A stretch of DNA of 64,000 nt from Mycolicibacterium mageritense (GTDB lineage: Bacteria; Actinomycetota; Actinomycetes; Mycobacteriales; Mycobacteriaceae). Shown here piece by piece: positions 26,239-35,397 of the stretch (position 1 is its first letter; each line of letters begins with the position of its first letter). The stretch spans positions 5,084,001-5,148,000 of the forward strand of contig NZ_AP022567.1 in assembly GCF_010727475.1 (NCBI RefSeq). The letters run 5' to 3'. The position numbers were made by a program, and so were the translations under genes. The notes under the pieces are model-generated. The model was not told where the DNA came from. It did no database searches and worked only from the letters and a program-made list of their open reading frames with translations.

Positions 26239-28622
26239 GAATCGGCCCTCCCGATGGACACCACGGCGCCTGGGCTCGCGCCGAGTTCGCGGTACAGCGC
26301 CGAGCCGGGCGAGTTCGTCGGCACCCACACCACCCCGTCGACCATGTCGGTGACGACCAGCGGCAGCGTGATGGCACCGCGCTCGGTGCGCACCGTGACG
26401 GCATCGCCGGGGCCGGCGCCGATCTCGGTCGCGGTGGCCGCGGACAGCCGGACCGCTGGGGCGACGGCCGTGCCGGCGAGGTACGGTTCGCCGTCCTGTA
26501 GCCGGCCGGCGTCGAGCAGCAGCCGCCAGCTCGCCAGCAGTGCCTGCCCCCGTCCGGGGTGGGCAGGGGGCGCGGCGGGAACCGACGGCGCGTCGGGACG
26601 CGCGCCAGTCCAGGCACCGAGGGCGGCGAGCTCGGCGTCTGCGGCGGCGACGGTCGGCAACCCGAGGTCGACACCGATCTCGTCGGCGAGGATGTGCAGC
26701 ACCCGCATATCGGGGATGGCGTTCGACTGCAAGGACGGCTCGAACGGCCGAACGCGGCCTTCCCAGTTGAGGTATGCGCCTGCCTTCTCGACCACCGGGG
26801 CCACCGGGAAGACGACGTCGGCCAATGCGGTCACCGCGCTCTCGCGCAGCTCCAAGCTCACGACGAACGGCGTCCTCTCGAGTGCCTTCAGTGCGGCCTG
26901 CGGGTTGGGCAGGTCGTCGAGCTCGACTCCGCCGACCAGCAGGGCCGCGAGGGTGCCCGCTGCGGCTGCGTCGAGGATCGCGGCGGTGTCGCGGCCAGGA
27001 CCGTCGGGCAGATCGGCGGTGTTCCACGCCTGCGCGGTCTGCGCACGGGCGGACGAATCGGTGATGGGGCGACCGCCCGGCAGCAGCCCGGGCAGCGCGC
27101 CTGCCTCGATTGCGCCACGTTCCCCGGCGCGGCGGGGAATCCACGCGAGCCGGGCTCCGGTCGCGTGGGCCAACCGGGCCGCGGCTGACAAGGCACCGGG
27201 CGAGGTGGCCAGCCGTTCGCCGACCAGGATGACCGCACCCGGCCTGCGCAACCGCTCGTCGCCGACCAACCGATCCAGCGCGGCGGCCTCCGCGCCCGGA
27301 GCGGTGGGGATCAGCGTGCCCGACATCTTCGTCAGACCTCGGCTGGCCAACGGCGCGACGGACACCACCTGTGCACCGTGCTTGCGGGCCGCCTTGCGCA
27401 GCCGCAGGAACACGATCGGTGATTCCTCTTCGGGCTCGAACCCGGCCAGCAGCACGGTCGGCGCCTGCTCCAAGTCGGCATAGCGCAACGACATCGGCCG
27501 TCCGGCCACATGGGCGGCCAGGAAGTCGGCTTCCTCCGCGGAGTGTGCCCTCGCGCGGAAGTCGATGTCGTTGCTGGCCAGCACCATTCGAGTGAACTTC
27601 GCGTACGCGTAGGCGTCCTGCACAGTGCACCGGCCGCCGACCAGGGTGCCCGTGCTTCCGGCCGCGGCAAGCAGACCGGAGGCTGCGATCGTGAGCGCCT
27701 CCGACCACGAGGCCGGACGCAGCGTGCCGTCCTCGCGCACCAGCGGCGTGGTGATGCGGTCGCCGACGGTCGGGTAGGTGAACGCCCACCGACCCTTGTC
27801 GCAGTTCCACTCCTCGTTGACCTCGGGATCGTCACCGGCCAAGCGGCGCAGTACTTTCCCGCGCCGATGATCGGTGCGCTGGGCGCATCCGGAAGCGCAG
27901 TGCTCGCACACGCTTGGGCTGGACACCAGATCGAACGGGCGGGCCCGGAACCGGTAGGCGGTGCCGGTCAGCGCCCCGACCGGGCAGATCTGCACGGTGT
28001 TGCCCGAGAAGTAGGACTGGAACGGTTCGTCGGTGGCGATGCCCACCTGCTGCAGCGCGCCGCGTTCGAGCAGTTCGATGAACGGGTCACCGGCAATCTG
28101 GGCCGAAAAGCGCGTGCACCGCGCGCACAGCACACAGCGTTCCCGGTCCAGCAGTACCTGCGCGGAGATGTTGATCGGTTTCGGGTAGGTCCGTTTGACG
28201 TCGGTGAACCGGGTCTCGGGGCGTCCGTTCGACATGGCCTGGTTCTGCAGCGGGCATTCGCCGCCCTTGTCGCAGATCGGGCAGTCCAGCGGATGGTTGA
28301 TCAGCAGGAGTTCCATGACGCCGCGCTGCGCCTTGTCGGCTGCTTCCGAGCTGAACTGCGTGCGCACCACCATGTCGGGTGTGACGGTCGTGGTGCACGA
28401 GGCCAGCGGTTTGCGCTGGCCTTCGACCTCGACCAGGCACTGCCGGCATGCGCCGACCGGATCGAGCAGGGGATGGTCGCAGAACCGGGGAATCTGAATG
28501 CCCATCAACTCCGCGGCTCGGATCACCAACGTGCCCTTGGGAACACTGATCTCGTCCCCGTCGATCGTCAGCGACACCATCTCGACCGGCGGGGTGTCCT
28601 TGGTGGGTTCAGCCAGCGTCAC
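26235..28622 (-). CDS. nuoG: NADH-quinone oxidoreductase subunit G
   Basis: This 795-residue iron-sulfur subunit has an N-terminal 2Fe-2S domain (CDHPLLDPVGACRQC), the His-ligated cluster segment HPLDCPICDKGGEC, further 4Fe-4S ligands in CVLCARCTRF and CPVGAL, and the CEHCASGC set of the extra cluster N7. The rest is a molybdopterin-oxidoreductase-like fold without cofactor. The GTG at 28622 is chosen because AGGAGG lies just upstream; the longer frame to 28688 would translate the palindromic repeat. A 103-bp gap, occupied by that repeat, separates it from nuoF. Confidence 0.96.
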   Translation of the reverse strand: MTLAEPTKDTPPVEMVSLTIDGDEISVPKGTLVIRAAELMGIQIPRFCDHPLLDPVGACRQCLVEVEGQRKPLASCTTTVTPDMVVRTQFSSEAADKAQRGVMELLLINHPLDCPICDKGGECPLQNQAMSNGRPETRFTDVKRTYPKPINISAQVLLDRERCVLCARCTRFSAQIAGDPFIELLERGALQQVGIATDEPFQSYFSGNTVQICPVGALTGTAYRFRARPFDLVSSPSVCEHCASGCAQRTDHRRGKVLRRLAGDDPEVNEEWNCDKGRWAFTYPTVGDRITTPLVREDGTLRPASWSEALTIAASGLLAAAGSTGTLVGGRCTVQDAYAYAKFTRMVLASNDIDFRARAHSAEEADFLAAHVAGRPMSLRYADLEQAPTVLLAGFEPEEESPIVFLRLRKAARKHGAQVVSVAPLASRGLTKMSGTLIPTAPGAEAAALDRLVGDERLRRPGAVILVGERLATSPGALSAAARLAHATGARLAWIPRRAGERGAIEAGALPGLLPGGRPITDSSARAQTAQAWNTADLPDGPGRDTAAILDAAAAGTLAALLVGGVELDDLPNPQAALKALERTPFVVSLELRESAVTALADVVFPVAPVVEKAGAYLNWEGRVRPFEPSLQSNAIPDMRVLHILADEIGVDLGLPTVAAADAELAALGAWTGARPDAPSVPAAPPAHPGRGQALLASWRLLLDAGRLQDGEPYLAGTAVAPAVRLSAATATEIGAGPGDAVTVRTERGAITLPLVVTDMVDGVVWVPTNSPGSALYRELGASPGAVVSIGRADS

Positions 28623-28654
28623 GCGTGCCTCCTTTCCTGCCGCGAGTCCCACCG

Positions 28655-28712
28655 CGAGCAGACAGGTAGGTACCCGAAATGCCCGCATCCGGGGTACCTA
28701 CGCGTCTGCTCG
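28655..28712. repeat. palindromic interspersed repeat, copy 3, inside the nuo operon
   Basis: Outer arms CGAGCAGAC (28655-28663) and GTCTGCTCG (28704-28712) enclose a second perfect stem GTAGGTACCC / GGGTACCTAC. The right flank reads GCGGGAGAAG as in the other copies. It is transcribed as part of the nuo mRNA between nuoF and nuoG and would form a strong hairpin there. Confidence 0.75.
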
Positions 28713-28725
28713 CGGGAGAAGTCAT

Positions 28726-30038
<1,313 letters not shown>

Positions 30039-30042
<4 letters not shown>

Positions 30043-30761
30043 GGCCGGTCCTCCGGTGTGCGCATGTCGCGCTCGTCGGCTACACGTAACCCGGCGAGGG
30101 TGGCCGGCCCAGGAGCCCCGCCCTGGCGGCGCGGATCGGTCAAACCGGCGAGCGTACGGGCGGTTTCGCGGAACGTGCACAGCGGTGCGCCGCGGCTCGG
30201 GTCGGGCGGGCTGCCCGACCGCAGCCCGTCCACCAGATCCCGTGCGGACGACGGAGTCTGGTTGTCGAAGAACTCCCAGTTGACCATCACCACTGGGGCG
30301 TAGTCGCATGCGGCGTTGCATTCGATGTGTTCGAGCGTGACCTTGCCGTCGGGTGTGGTCTGCCCGGGCTCCAGGTCCAGATGCTCTTCCAGCGCTTCCA
30401 GGATCGCATCGCCGCCCATGATCGCGCACAGCGTGTTGGTGCACACGCCGACCAGGTACTCGCCGGTGGGGGTGCGCCGGTACATCGAGTAGAAGGTCGC
30501 CACCGCGGTCACCTCGGCCGGGCTCAGGCCGAGTTGGGCTGCGCAGAAACGGATTCCGGCGCTGGTCAGGCAGCCGTCCTCGGACTGGACGAGGTGCAGC
30601 AGGGGCAACAGTGCGGAGCGCGCGTGCGGGTAGCGGGCGAGGATGCGCTCGGCGTCGCCGGCCAGCCGGGCCGTCACATCCTCCGGATACGCAACCGGCC
30701 CGTGGATCGGCGGGCCGGCTTCGTCGGGGCGCTGCCCCAACTCCAGGAAGACCTCACTCAC
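30039..30761 (-). CDS. nuoE: NADH-quinone oxidoreductase subunit E
   Basis: The 240-residue thioredoxin-like NuoE carries the 2Fe-2S cluster N1a with ligands in VCTNTLC and ECNAACDYAP. It is longer than E. coli NuoE because of a C-terminal extension of about 60 residues. The GTG start at 30761 has an AAAGAGGG ribosome site and overlaps the stop of a 16-codon ORF, so it may be coupled to it. Confidence 0.96.
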
Positions 30762-30804
30762 GTGTGCCCTCTTTCTTCGCGGTCTCGTCGCGCAAGCGGC
30801 TCAT
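30754..30804 (-). CDS. possible 16-codon relay ORF before nuoE
   Basis: ATG at 30804 has a good ribosome site (AGAGGAG) and reads MSRLRDETAKKEGTRE before a TGA that lies 8 bases into nuoE. Its ATG overlaps the stop of the preceding 11-codon ORF. The peptide itself may have no function; the arrangement would keep ribosomes moving from nuoD to nuoE. No evidence of conservation is available here. Confidence 0.35.
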   Translation of the reverse strand: MSRLRDETAKKEGTRE

Positions 30805-30836
30805 CGGTGCTGTCTCCTCTTCGCGCAAGCGCTCAT
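30801..30836 (-). CDS. possible 11-codon relay ORF after nuoD
   Basis: The nuoD stop codon overlaps an ATG (TGATG), which opens an 11-codon frame (MSACAKRRQHR) whose own TGA overlaps the next small ATG as ATGA. Its 5' 17 bases are nearly repeated at the start of the second small ORF. It is the first of two tiny frames that bridge the only sizeable untranslated gap in the nuoA-F part. Confidence 0.3.
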   Translation of the reverse strand: MSACAKRRQHR

Positions 30837-32173
30837 CAGCGGTCAACCCCGCCCATGACCGGATCAATCGACGCCACCGCGGCGATCGCATCGGCGACCA
30901 TGCCGCCCTCGCACATCGCCGCCACCGCTTGCAGATTGGTGAACGACGGGTCACGGAAATGCACGCGGTACGGCCGGGTGCCGCCGTCGGAGACCATGTG
31001 CACACCGAGTTCGCCACGCGGTGACTCGACGGCGACGTACACCTGGCCGGCGGGCACCCGGATGCCCTCGGTGACGAGCTTGAAGTGGTGGATCAACCCT
31101 TCCATCGAATGGCCCATGATCTTGGCGATGTGCTCGGGGGAGTTGCCCAAACCGTCAGGGCCCACTTTGAGATCGGCGGGCCAGGCCAGCTTCTTGTCCG
31201 CGATCATGACGGGCCCCGGGCCGAGCTGTTCGAGCCGATCGACGCATTGCGCGACGATCTTGAGCGACTCGCGCATCTCCTTGACCCGGATGATGTACCG
31301 CCCGTACGAGTCGCACCTGTCGTCGGTGATGACATCGAAATCGTATGTCTCGTAACCGCAGTACGGCTGGGCCTTGCGCAGGTCGTGCGGCAGGCCCGTC
31401 GAGCGCAACACCGGCCCGGTGATGCCCAGCGCGACACACCCCGTGAGGTCGAGATAGCCGACGCCGACCGTGCGAGCCTTCCAGATGTAGTTCTCGTTGA
31501 GCAGATCCTCCAAGTCGCGCAACCGTTTCGGCAACAGTTCGAGCAGCCCGCGCACCTGTGTGAGGCCGTCACCGGGCAGGTCGGCGGCAAGGCCACCGGG
31601 CCGGACGTACGCGTGGTTCATCCGCAACCCGGTGATGGCCTCAAAGACCTTCAGGATCTCTTCTCGTTCCCGGAACCCGTAGAACATCGCGCTCATCGCA
31701 CCGAGTTCCATGCCGCCGGTGGCCAATGCCACCAGATGCGAGGTGATCCGGTTGAGTTCCATCATCATCACCCGGATGACGCTGGCGCGCTCGGGGATGT
31801 CGTCGGTGATGCCGAGCAGCTTCTCCACACCCAGGCAGTACGCGGTCTCGTTGAAAAACGGCGACAGATAGTCCATCCGGGTGACGAACGTGGTGCCCTG
31901 CGTCCAGTTGCGGTACTCCAGGTTCTTCTCGATCCCGGTGTGCAGATAGCCGATGCCGCAACGGGCTTCGGTGATGATCTCGCCTTCGATCTCCAGGATG
32001 AGCCGCAGCACGCCGTGGGTGGAGGGGTGCTGCGGACCCATGTTCACCACGATGCGCTCGCCGGCTTGGGTGCCCGCACCGGCCTTGGCCGCGGCGACCA
32101 CCTGGTCCCAATCTGCACCGCCGACGACTACGACGGTTTCACCGCCCTCGGGCGGGATGGTGGATGTGCTCAT
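30836..32173 (-). CDS. nuoD: NADH-quinone oxidoreductase subunit D
   Basis: The 445-residue NuoD, related to the hydrogenase large subunit, forms the quinone site with NuoB. Typical segments are NMGPQHPSTHGVLRLILEIE, GYLHTGIEKNLEYRNW and DYLSPFFNETAYCLGVEKL. The His and Tyr thought to contact the quinone headgroup fall in the first two segments. The start shares a base with the nuoC stop. Confidence 0.97.
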   Translation of the reverse strand: MSTSTIPPEGGETVVVVGGADWDQVVAAAKAGAGTQAGERIVVNMGPQHPSTHGVLRLILEIEGEIITEARCGIGYLHTGIEKNLEYRNWTQGTTFVTRMDYLSPFFNETAYCLGVEKLLGITDDIPERASVIRVMMMELNRITSHLVALATGGMELGAMSAMFYGFREREEILKVFEAITGLRMNHAYVRPGGLAADLPGDGLTQVRGLLELLPKRLRDLEDLLNENYIWKARTVGVGYLDLTGCVALGITGPVLRSTGLPHDLRKAQPYCGYETYDFDVITDDRCDSYGRYIIRVKEMRESLKIVAQCVDRLEQLGPGPVMIADKKLAWPADLKVGPDGLGNSPEHIAKIMGHSMEGLIHHFKLVTEGIRVPAGQVYVAVESPRGELGVHMVSDGGTRPYRVHFRDPSFTNLQAVAAMCEGGMVADAIAAVASIDPVMGGVDR

Positions 32174-32862
32174 CAGTTGTACGACCTCCGCTGGTCGGGC
32201 GGTGGGATCTGGGCACCGTGGTACTCGACCGGGACACCGCCTAGGGGATAGTCCTTGCGCTGGGGATGGCCCACCCAGTCGTCCGGCATCTCGATACGGG
32301 TGAGCGCGGGATGACCGTCGAAGACGATGCCGAAGAAGTCGTAGGTCTCGCGTTCGTGCCAGTCGGTCGTGGGATAGATCGCGTAGAGCGACGGAATGTG
32401 GGGGTCGGCGTCCGGAGCCGCGGCCTCCAGCCGGATCCGGCGGTTGTGGGTGATCGACATCAGCGGGTACACCGCGTGGAGCTCACGGCCCGTGTCGTCG
32501 GGGTAGTGCACGCCGCTCACGCCGAGGCACATCTCGAAGCGCAGCTGCGGATCGTCGCGCAGCACGCCGGCCACCGCGGGCAGTTGCACGCGGCTGACCT
32601 CGAGGGTCAGTTCGTCGCGGTAGACCACGACGCGTTCGATCGAGACCGCGTACCGCTCCTCACCGAGCACCTCGGCCAGCCGGTCCACGACCTCGTCGAA
32701 GTAGCCGCCGTACGGGCGCGGGGTGCTGCCGGGCAGGGCGACCGGACGTACCAGCCGCCCATAGCCCGATGTGTCGCCCGTGCCCGCCGCACCAAACATG
32801 CCGCGGCGCACCCCGATGACCTCGGGTGTGTCGCCGTTGGGAGTGCCGTTGGTCGTGCTCAC
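32173..32862 (-). CDS. nuoC: NADH-quinone oxidoreductase subunit C
   Basis: The 229-residue NuoC is the 30-kDa-type hydrophilic subunit that braces the Q-module. The family signature appears as YPTTDWHERETYDFFGIVFDG followed by RIEMPDDWVGHPQRKDYPLG. It has an N-terminal Gly/Thr-rich extension of about 45 residues that looks disordered. The start overlaps nuoB. Confidence 0.96.
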   Translation of the reverse strand: MSTTNGTPNGDTPEVIGVRRGMFGAAGTGDTSGYGRLVRPVALPGSTPRPYGGYFDEVVDRLAEVLGEERYAVSIERVVVYRDELTLEVSRVQLPAVAGVLRDDPQLRFEMCLGVSGVHYPDDTGRELHAVYPLMSITHNRRIRLEAAAPDADPHIPSLYAIYPTTDWHERETYDFFGIVFDGHPALTRIEMPDDWVGHPQRKDYPLGGVPVEYHGAQIPPPDQRRSYN

Positions 32863-33413
32863 CGCAACAACCCTTTGAGCTCGATGGTCGGAGTAACTGA
32901 CAACGCGGCCTGCTCGGCTTCGCGGATGGCTTCCTCACGATTCACGCCGAGCGGCATTTGCTGAATCTTGTCGTGCAGCTTCAGGATTGCGTGCAGCAGC
33001 ATCTCCGGTCGCGGCGGGCAGCCCGGCAGGTAGATGTCGACCGGCACCACATGGTCGACGCCCTGAACCACCGCGTAGTTGTTGAACATCCCGCCCGACG
33101 ATGCGCACACACCCATCGCCAGAACCCATTTCGGCTCGGCCATCTGGTCGTAGATCTGCCTCAGCACGGGCGCCATCTTCTGACTGACGCGGCCCGCGAC
33201 GATCATCAGGTCGGCCTGGCGCGGCGTGGCCGAGAACCGCTCCATGCCGAACCTGGCGATGTCGAAACGCGGTCCGGCGGTCGACATCATCTCGATGGCA
33301 CAGCACGCCAGGCCGAACGTGGCCGGCCACAGCGAGCCCTTCCGGACGTATCCGGCGACGGCTTCGACCGTCGACAGCAGGATGCCGCCGGGCAGTCGTT
33401 CTTCTAGTCCCAA
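32859..33413 (-). CDS. nuoB: NADH-quinone oxidoreductase subunit B
   Basis: The 184-residue NuoB holds the terminal cluster N2, which hands electrons to menaquinone. The ligands are the tandem Cys in TFGLACCAIEMM, the Cys in MGVCASSGG and that in LPGCPPRPEM. The TTG at 33413 is chosen as start because it gives the family N-terminus (GLEERLPGG) and the usual 184 residues; it lies 10 bases inside nuoA. The open frame upstream is a nuoA shadow. Confidence 0.95.
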   Translation of the reverse strand: MGLEERLPGGILLSTVEAVAGYVRKGSLWPATFGLACCAIEMMSTAGPRFDIARFGMERFSATPRQADLMIVAGRVSQKMAPVLRQIYDQMAEPKWVLAMGVCASSGGMFNNYAVVQGVDHVVPVDIYLPGCPPRPEMLLHAILKLHDKIQQMPLGVNREEAIREAEQAALSVTPTIELKGLLR

Positions 33414-33772
33414 TTCAGGCCCCCTCGACGCCACACGTACGCGTACGCCACGAACACCGTGAGCATGAACAACAGCATCTCGACCAGTGCGAACAGCCCG
33501 AGGCTGTCGAACGCCACGGCCCACGGGTAGAGGAACACGATTTCGATGTCGAACACGATGAACAACATCGCCGTCAGGTAGTACCGGATGGGCATGCGCT
33601 GCCCGGTGGCGCCCGACGACGAGGGTGGCATCGGCTCGATACCGCATTCGTACGCTTCGAGTTTGGACCGGTTGTAGCGCTTCGGTCCGATGACGAGTGC
33701 GATCCCCACCGACACCACTGCGAACGCAGCCGCAATCGCGCCGAGAACCAGAATGGGCGTGTACAGGTTCAT
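33404..33772 (-). CDS. nuoA: NADH-quinone oxidoreductase subunit A
   Basis: The 122-residue NuoA has three transmembrane helices and the conserved loop KLEAYECGIEPMPPSSSG between the first and second, near the quinone site, followed by FDIEIVFLYPWAVAF. It is the promoter-proximal gene of the operon. ATG 33772 gives the normal length; the frame is open to 33847 but lacks family similarity there. Confidence 0.96.
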   Translation of the reverse strand: MNLYTPILVLGAIAAAFAVVSVGIALVIGPKRYNRSKLEAYECGIEPMPPSSSGATGQRMPIRYYLTAMLFIVFDIEIVFLYPWAVAFDSLGLFALVEMLLFMLTVFVAYAYVWRRGGLNWD

Positions 33773-33854
33773 GCCGCGCGGTCGCTCCCCTCGTGGCTGT
33801 CGATGTGAGCTAACCCACAGCCTAGCGAGGATTGGGGCCCGCGCCACTTGTTTT

Positions 33855-33874
33855 GATTAGTATCGGTTACTATC
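33855..33874. promoter_or_regulatory. inverted repeat upstream of nuoA
   Basis: TAGTA-TCGGT-TACTA is a perfect 5-base inverted repeat with flanking GAT/ATC that partly extends it. It lies in the 174-bp gap between nuoA and the receiver gene, about 85 bases before the nuoA start. On the minus strand a TAGGCT box about 40 bases before the ATG could serve as -10 element. It is a candidate operator of the complex I operon; the regulator is unknown. Confidence 0.35.
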
Positions 33875-33946
33875 AGGGCAGCGAGTCGCTGCGGTTACAG
33901 CCGTGCCGTGAACAATCAACGGCGGCATGGGAATTCGCGAGAAATT

Positions 33947-34345
33947 TCAGCGCGCGGGTGCGCGCAGCAGCGACACGACGGCGTCGCCGAGGCGGATCGG
34001 ATCGATCGGGTGGGGCACGGCCGCTTCGGCTCGCGACCAACTCGCGAGCCAGGCGTCGTCGGGACGTCCCGTGAGCACCAGAATCGGTGGGCAGTCGGCA
34101 ACCTCGTCCTTGAGCTGCTTGGCAACCCCCATGCCGCCCGCGGGGGTGGCCTCCCCGTCGAGGATGGCCAGGTCGAACCCGCCCGCATCCATCTGCGCGA
34201 CGACCATCGGCGCGGTGGCGACCTCGACGTAGTCCAGCTCTGGCAGCTCGGGATGAATGCGTTTGCCGAGGGCGAGTCGCACCTGCTCGCGGGTGCGCGG
34301 GTTGTCGCTGTACACCAGGATGCGCAGCGGCGCGGGGCCGACCAT
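33947..34345 (-). CDS. orphan receiver-domain protein
   Basis: The 132-residue protein is a lone response-regulator receiver with no output domain. The fold is visible as RILVYSDNPRTR (acidic pocket reduced to D14), LAILDGEATP with the phosphoacceptor-like D63, T92 in ILVLTGRPDD, and VPHPIDP, where the invariant Lys is replaced by H112. These changes suggest weak or atypical phosphorylation. In M. tuberculosis a similar receiver protein also lies near nuoA, from what I recall. It is on the same strand just upstream of nuoA, so it may be co-transcribed with complex I genes. Confidence 0.85.
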   Translation of the reverse strand: MVGPAPLRILVYSDNPRTREQVRLALGKRIHPELPELDYVEVATAPMVVAQMDAGGFDLAILDGEATPAGGMGVAKQLKDEVADCPPILVLTGRPDDAWLASWSRAEAAVPHPIDPIRLGDAVVSLLRAPAR

Positions 34346-34409
34346 GGTGCCGATGCTACTGCGTGCGCCGGGCCCGGCCGCCTAAGTCGGTGAATTCGGT
34401 TGGGCCGCT

Positions 34410-34928
34410 TCAGGCCCGGACGAACACCAGGGTGGCCGACAGGGCGGCCTTCTGACCGACCATCCCGAGCAGGTTTCCCGTGACACCGAACTCGGCGCGG
34501 TCCACCGTGCAGTGTCCGGACACCTGGACGGCGGTGCCGTCGAGAATCCGCACGTCGACGGGTAACTCGACGGGCCGCGACGTGCCCCTCACTGTGAAAG
34601 TGCTGTGCAGAATCGCGGTGTCGGTCGTCCCGGGTTCGGCGCCGGTCACCTCGACGACGATGTCCGGGTGGGTCTCGACATCGAAGAAATCGGCCGAGCG
34701 CAGGTGCTTGTCGCGTTTGCCGATCCCGGTCTGTAGTGACGCCGCGCGGATCACCACCCGGCCCGTCACGTCGCCGGTCACCTGGCCGTCCCCGCTGAAT
34801 TCGGTGAACGCACCCGTCACGGTGGCCAGCCCCCATGCGGTCTTGGCCTGAAATGCCACCTTGGACCGGTCGGGCGCCAGCCGCCAGGTGCCGGTGGTCG
34901 CGGTGATGGTGTCCTGCAGGTTGGTCAT
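34410..34928 (-). CDS. YceI family lipid-binding protein
   Basis: The 172-residue protein matches YceI: GTWRLAPDRSKVAFQAKTAWG at its start, HLRSADFFDVETHPDIVVEV in the middle and DRAEFGVTGN at the end. Members form a lipocalin-like barrel that binds polyprenyl chains or fatty amides. No signal peptide is present, so the protein is likely cytoplasmic. ATG 34928 overlaps the stop of the SnoaL-like gene, which fixes the start; the frame further upstream is a shadow. Confidence 0.88.
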   Translation of the reverse strand: MTNLQDTITATTGTWRLAPDRSKVAFQAKTAWGLATVTGAFTEFSGDGQVTGDVTGRVVIRAASLQTGIGKRDKHLRSADFFDVETHPDIVVEVTGAEPGTTDTAILHSTFTVRGTSRPVELPVDVRILDGTAVQVSGHCTVDRAEFGVTGNLLGMVGQKAALSATLVFVRA

Positions 34929-35335
34929 GATGCCTCCACATCGGGTTTTGCCAGTAGCGGTGCGATGCCCTTGGGGTCGTAGTACTCGTCGACACGTGTG
35001 ATCAGGCCGTCGGCACCGACCTTGATCACGATGCAGACCCGCAGCGAGATCGAGGCACCGTTGCCGCCCGTGGCGTGCAGGATGTGCTGCTGCACGAAGC
35101 CGCCGTCGAAGACGTGCCGCTCGAGCACCTGATAGCGCCGCTCGCTGGTGGCATCGATGAACCAGTCGATCACCCGAAGCGCGCGGGCGCGTTCGTTGTC
35201 CCTGGTATCGCCGGCGTGCCACACGGTGACGTCGGCCGCCCACAGATCGGCGACCGCGGCCTTGTCGCTGCGTTCGATCGCGTCGAACAGCCGATCGGCA
35301 ACGGCGTCGATCGTGTCGGCGTCGGTGACTGACAT
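34925..35335 (-). CDS. SnoaL-like / NTF2-fold protein
   Basis: The 136-residue product begins with a helix and then DRLFDAIERSDKAAVADLWAAD, a pattern typical of the SnoaL/NTF2 alpha+beta cone fold, and ends VIKVGADGLITRVDEYYDP, which closes the cavity. Members are isomerases, hydrolases or ligand-binding proteins; the substrate is unknown. ATG 35335 has a GAGGAGGG ribosome site. The gene is coupled to YceI by ATGA and divergent from the methyltransferase. Confidence 0.75.
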   Translation of the reverse strand: MSVTDADTIDAVADRLFDAIERSDKAAVADLWAADVTVWHAGDTRDNERARALRVIDWFIDATSERRYQVLERHVFDGGFVQQHILHATGGNGASISLRVCIVIKVGADGLITRVDEYYDPKGIAPLLAKPDVEAS

Positions 35336-35360
35336 CGAATGTGCCCTCCTCAGATCGGGG

Positions 35361-35391
35361 TTGACCTCAAGTGCCCTCGAGGTTGGACAGT
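35361..35391 (+). promoter_or_regulatory. MerR-type promoter with dyad in a 19-bp spacer
   Basis: A -35 box TTGACC (35361-35366) and a -10-like GACAGT (35386-35391) are 19 bases apart, the long spacer typical of MerR-family-activated promoters. The spacer holds the dyad CCTCAAG-TGCC-CTCGAGG (35365-35382, one mismatch), close to the CCTCAAG...CTTGAGG boxes known for SoxR and related regulators. The ATG at 35398 is 6 bases after the -10. Confidence 0.5.
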
Positions 35392-35397
35392 GGTCGT

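Noticed and set aside
24793..27483. 896-codon plus-strand frame opposite nuoI, nuoH and nuoG
   Set aside because: It is antisense to three proven complex I genes and has no recognisable domain.
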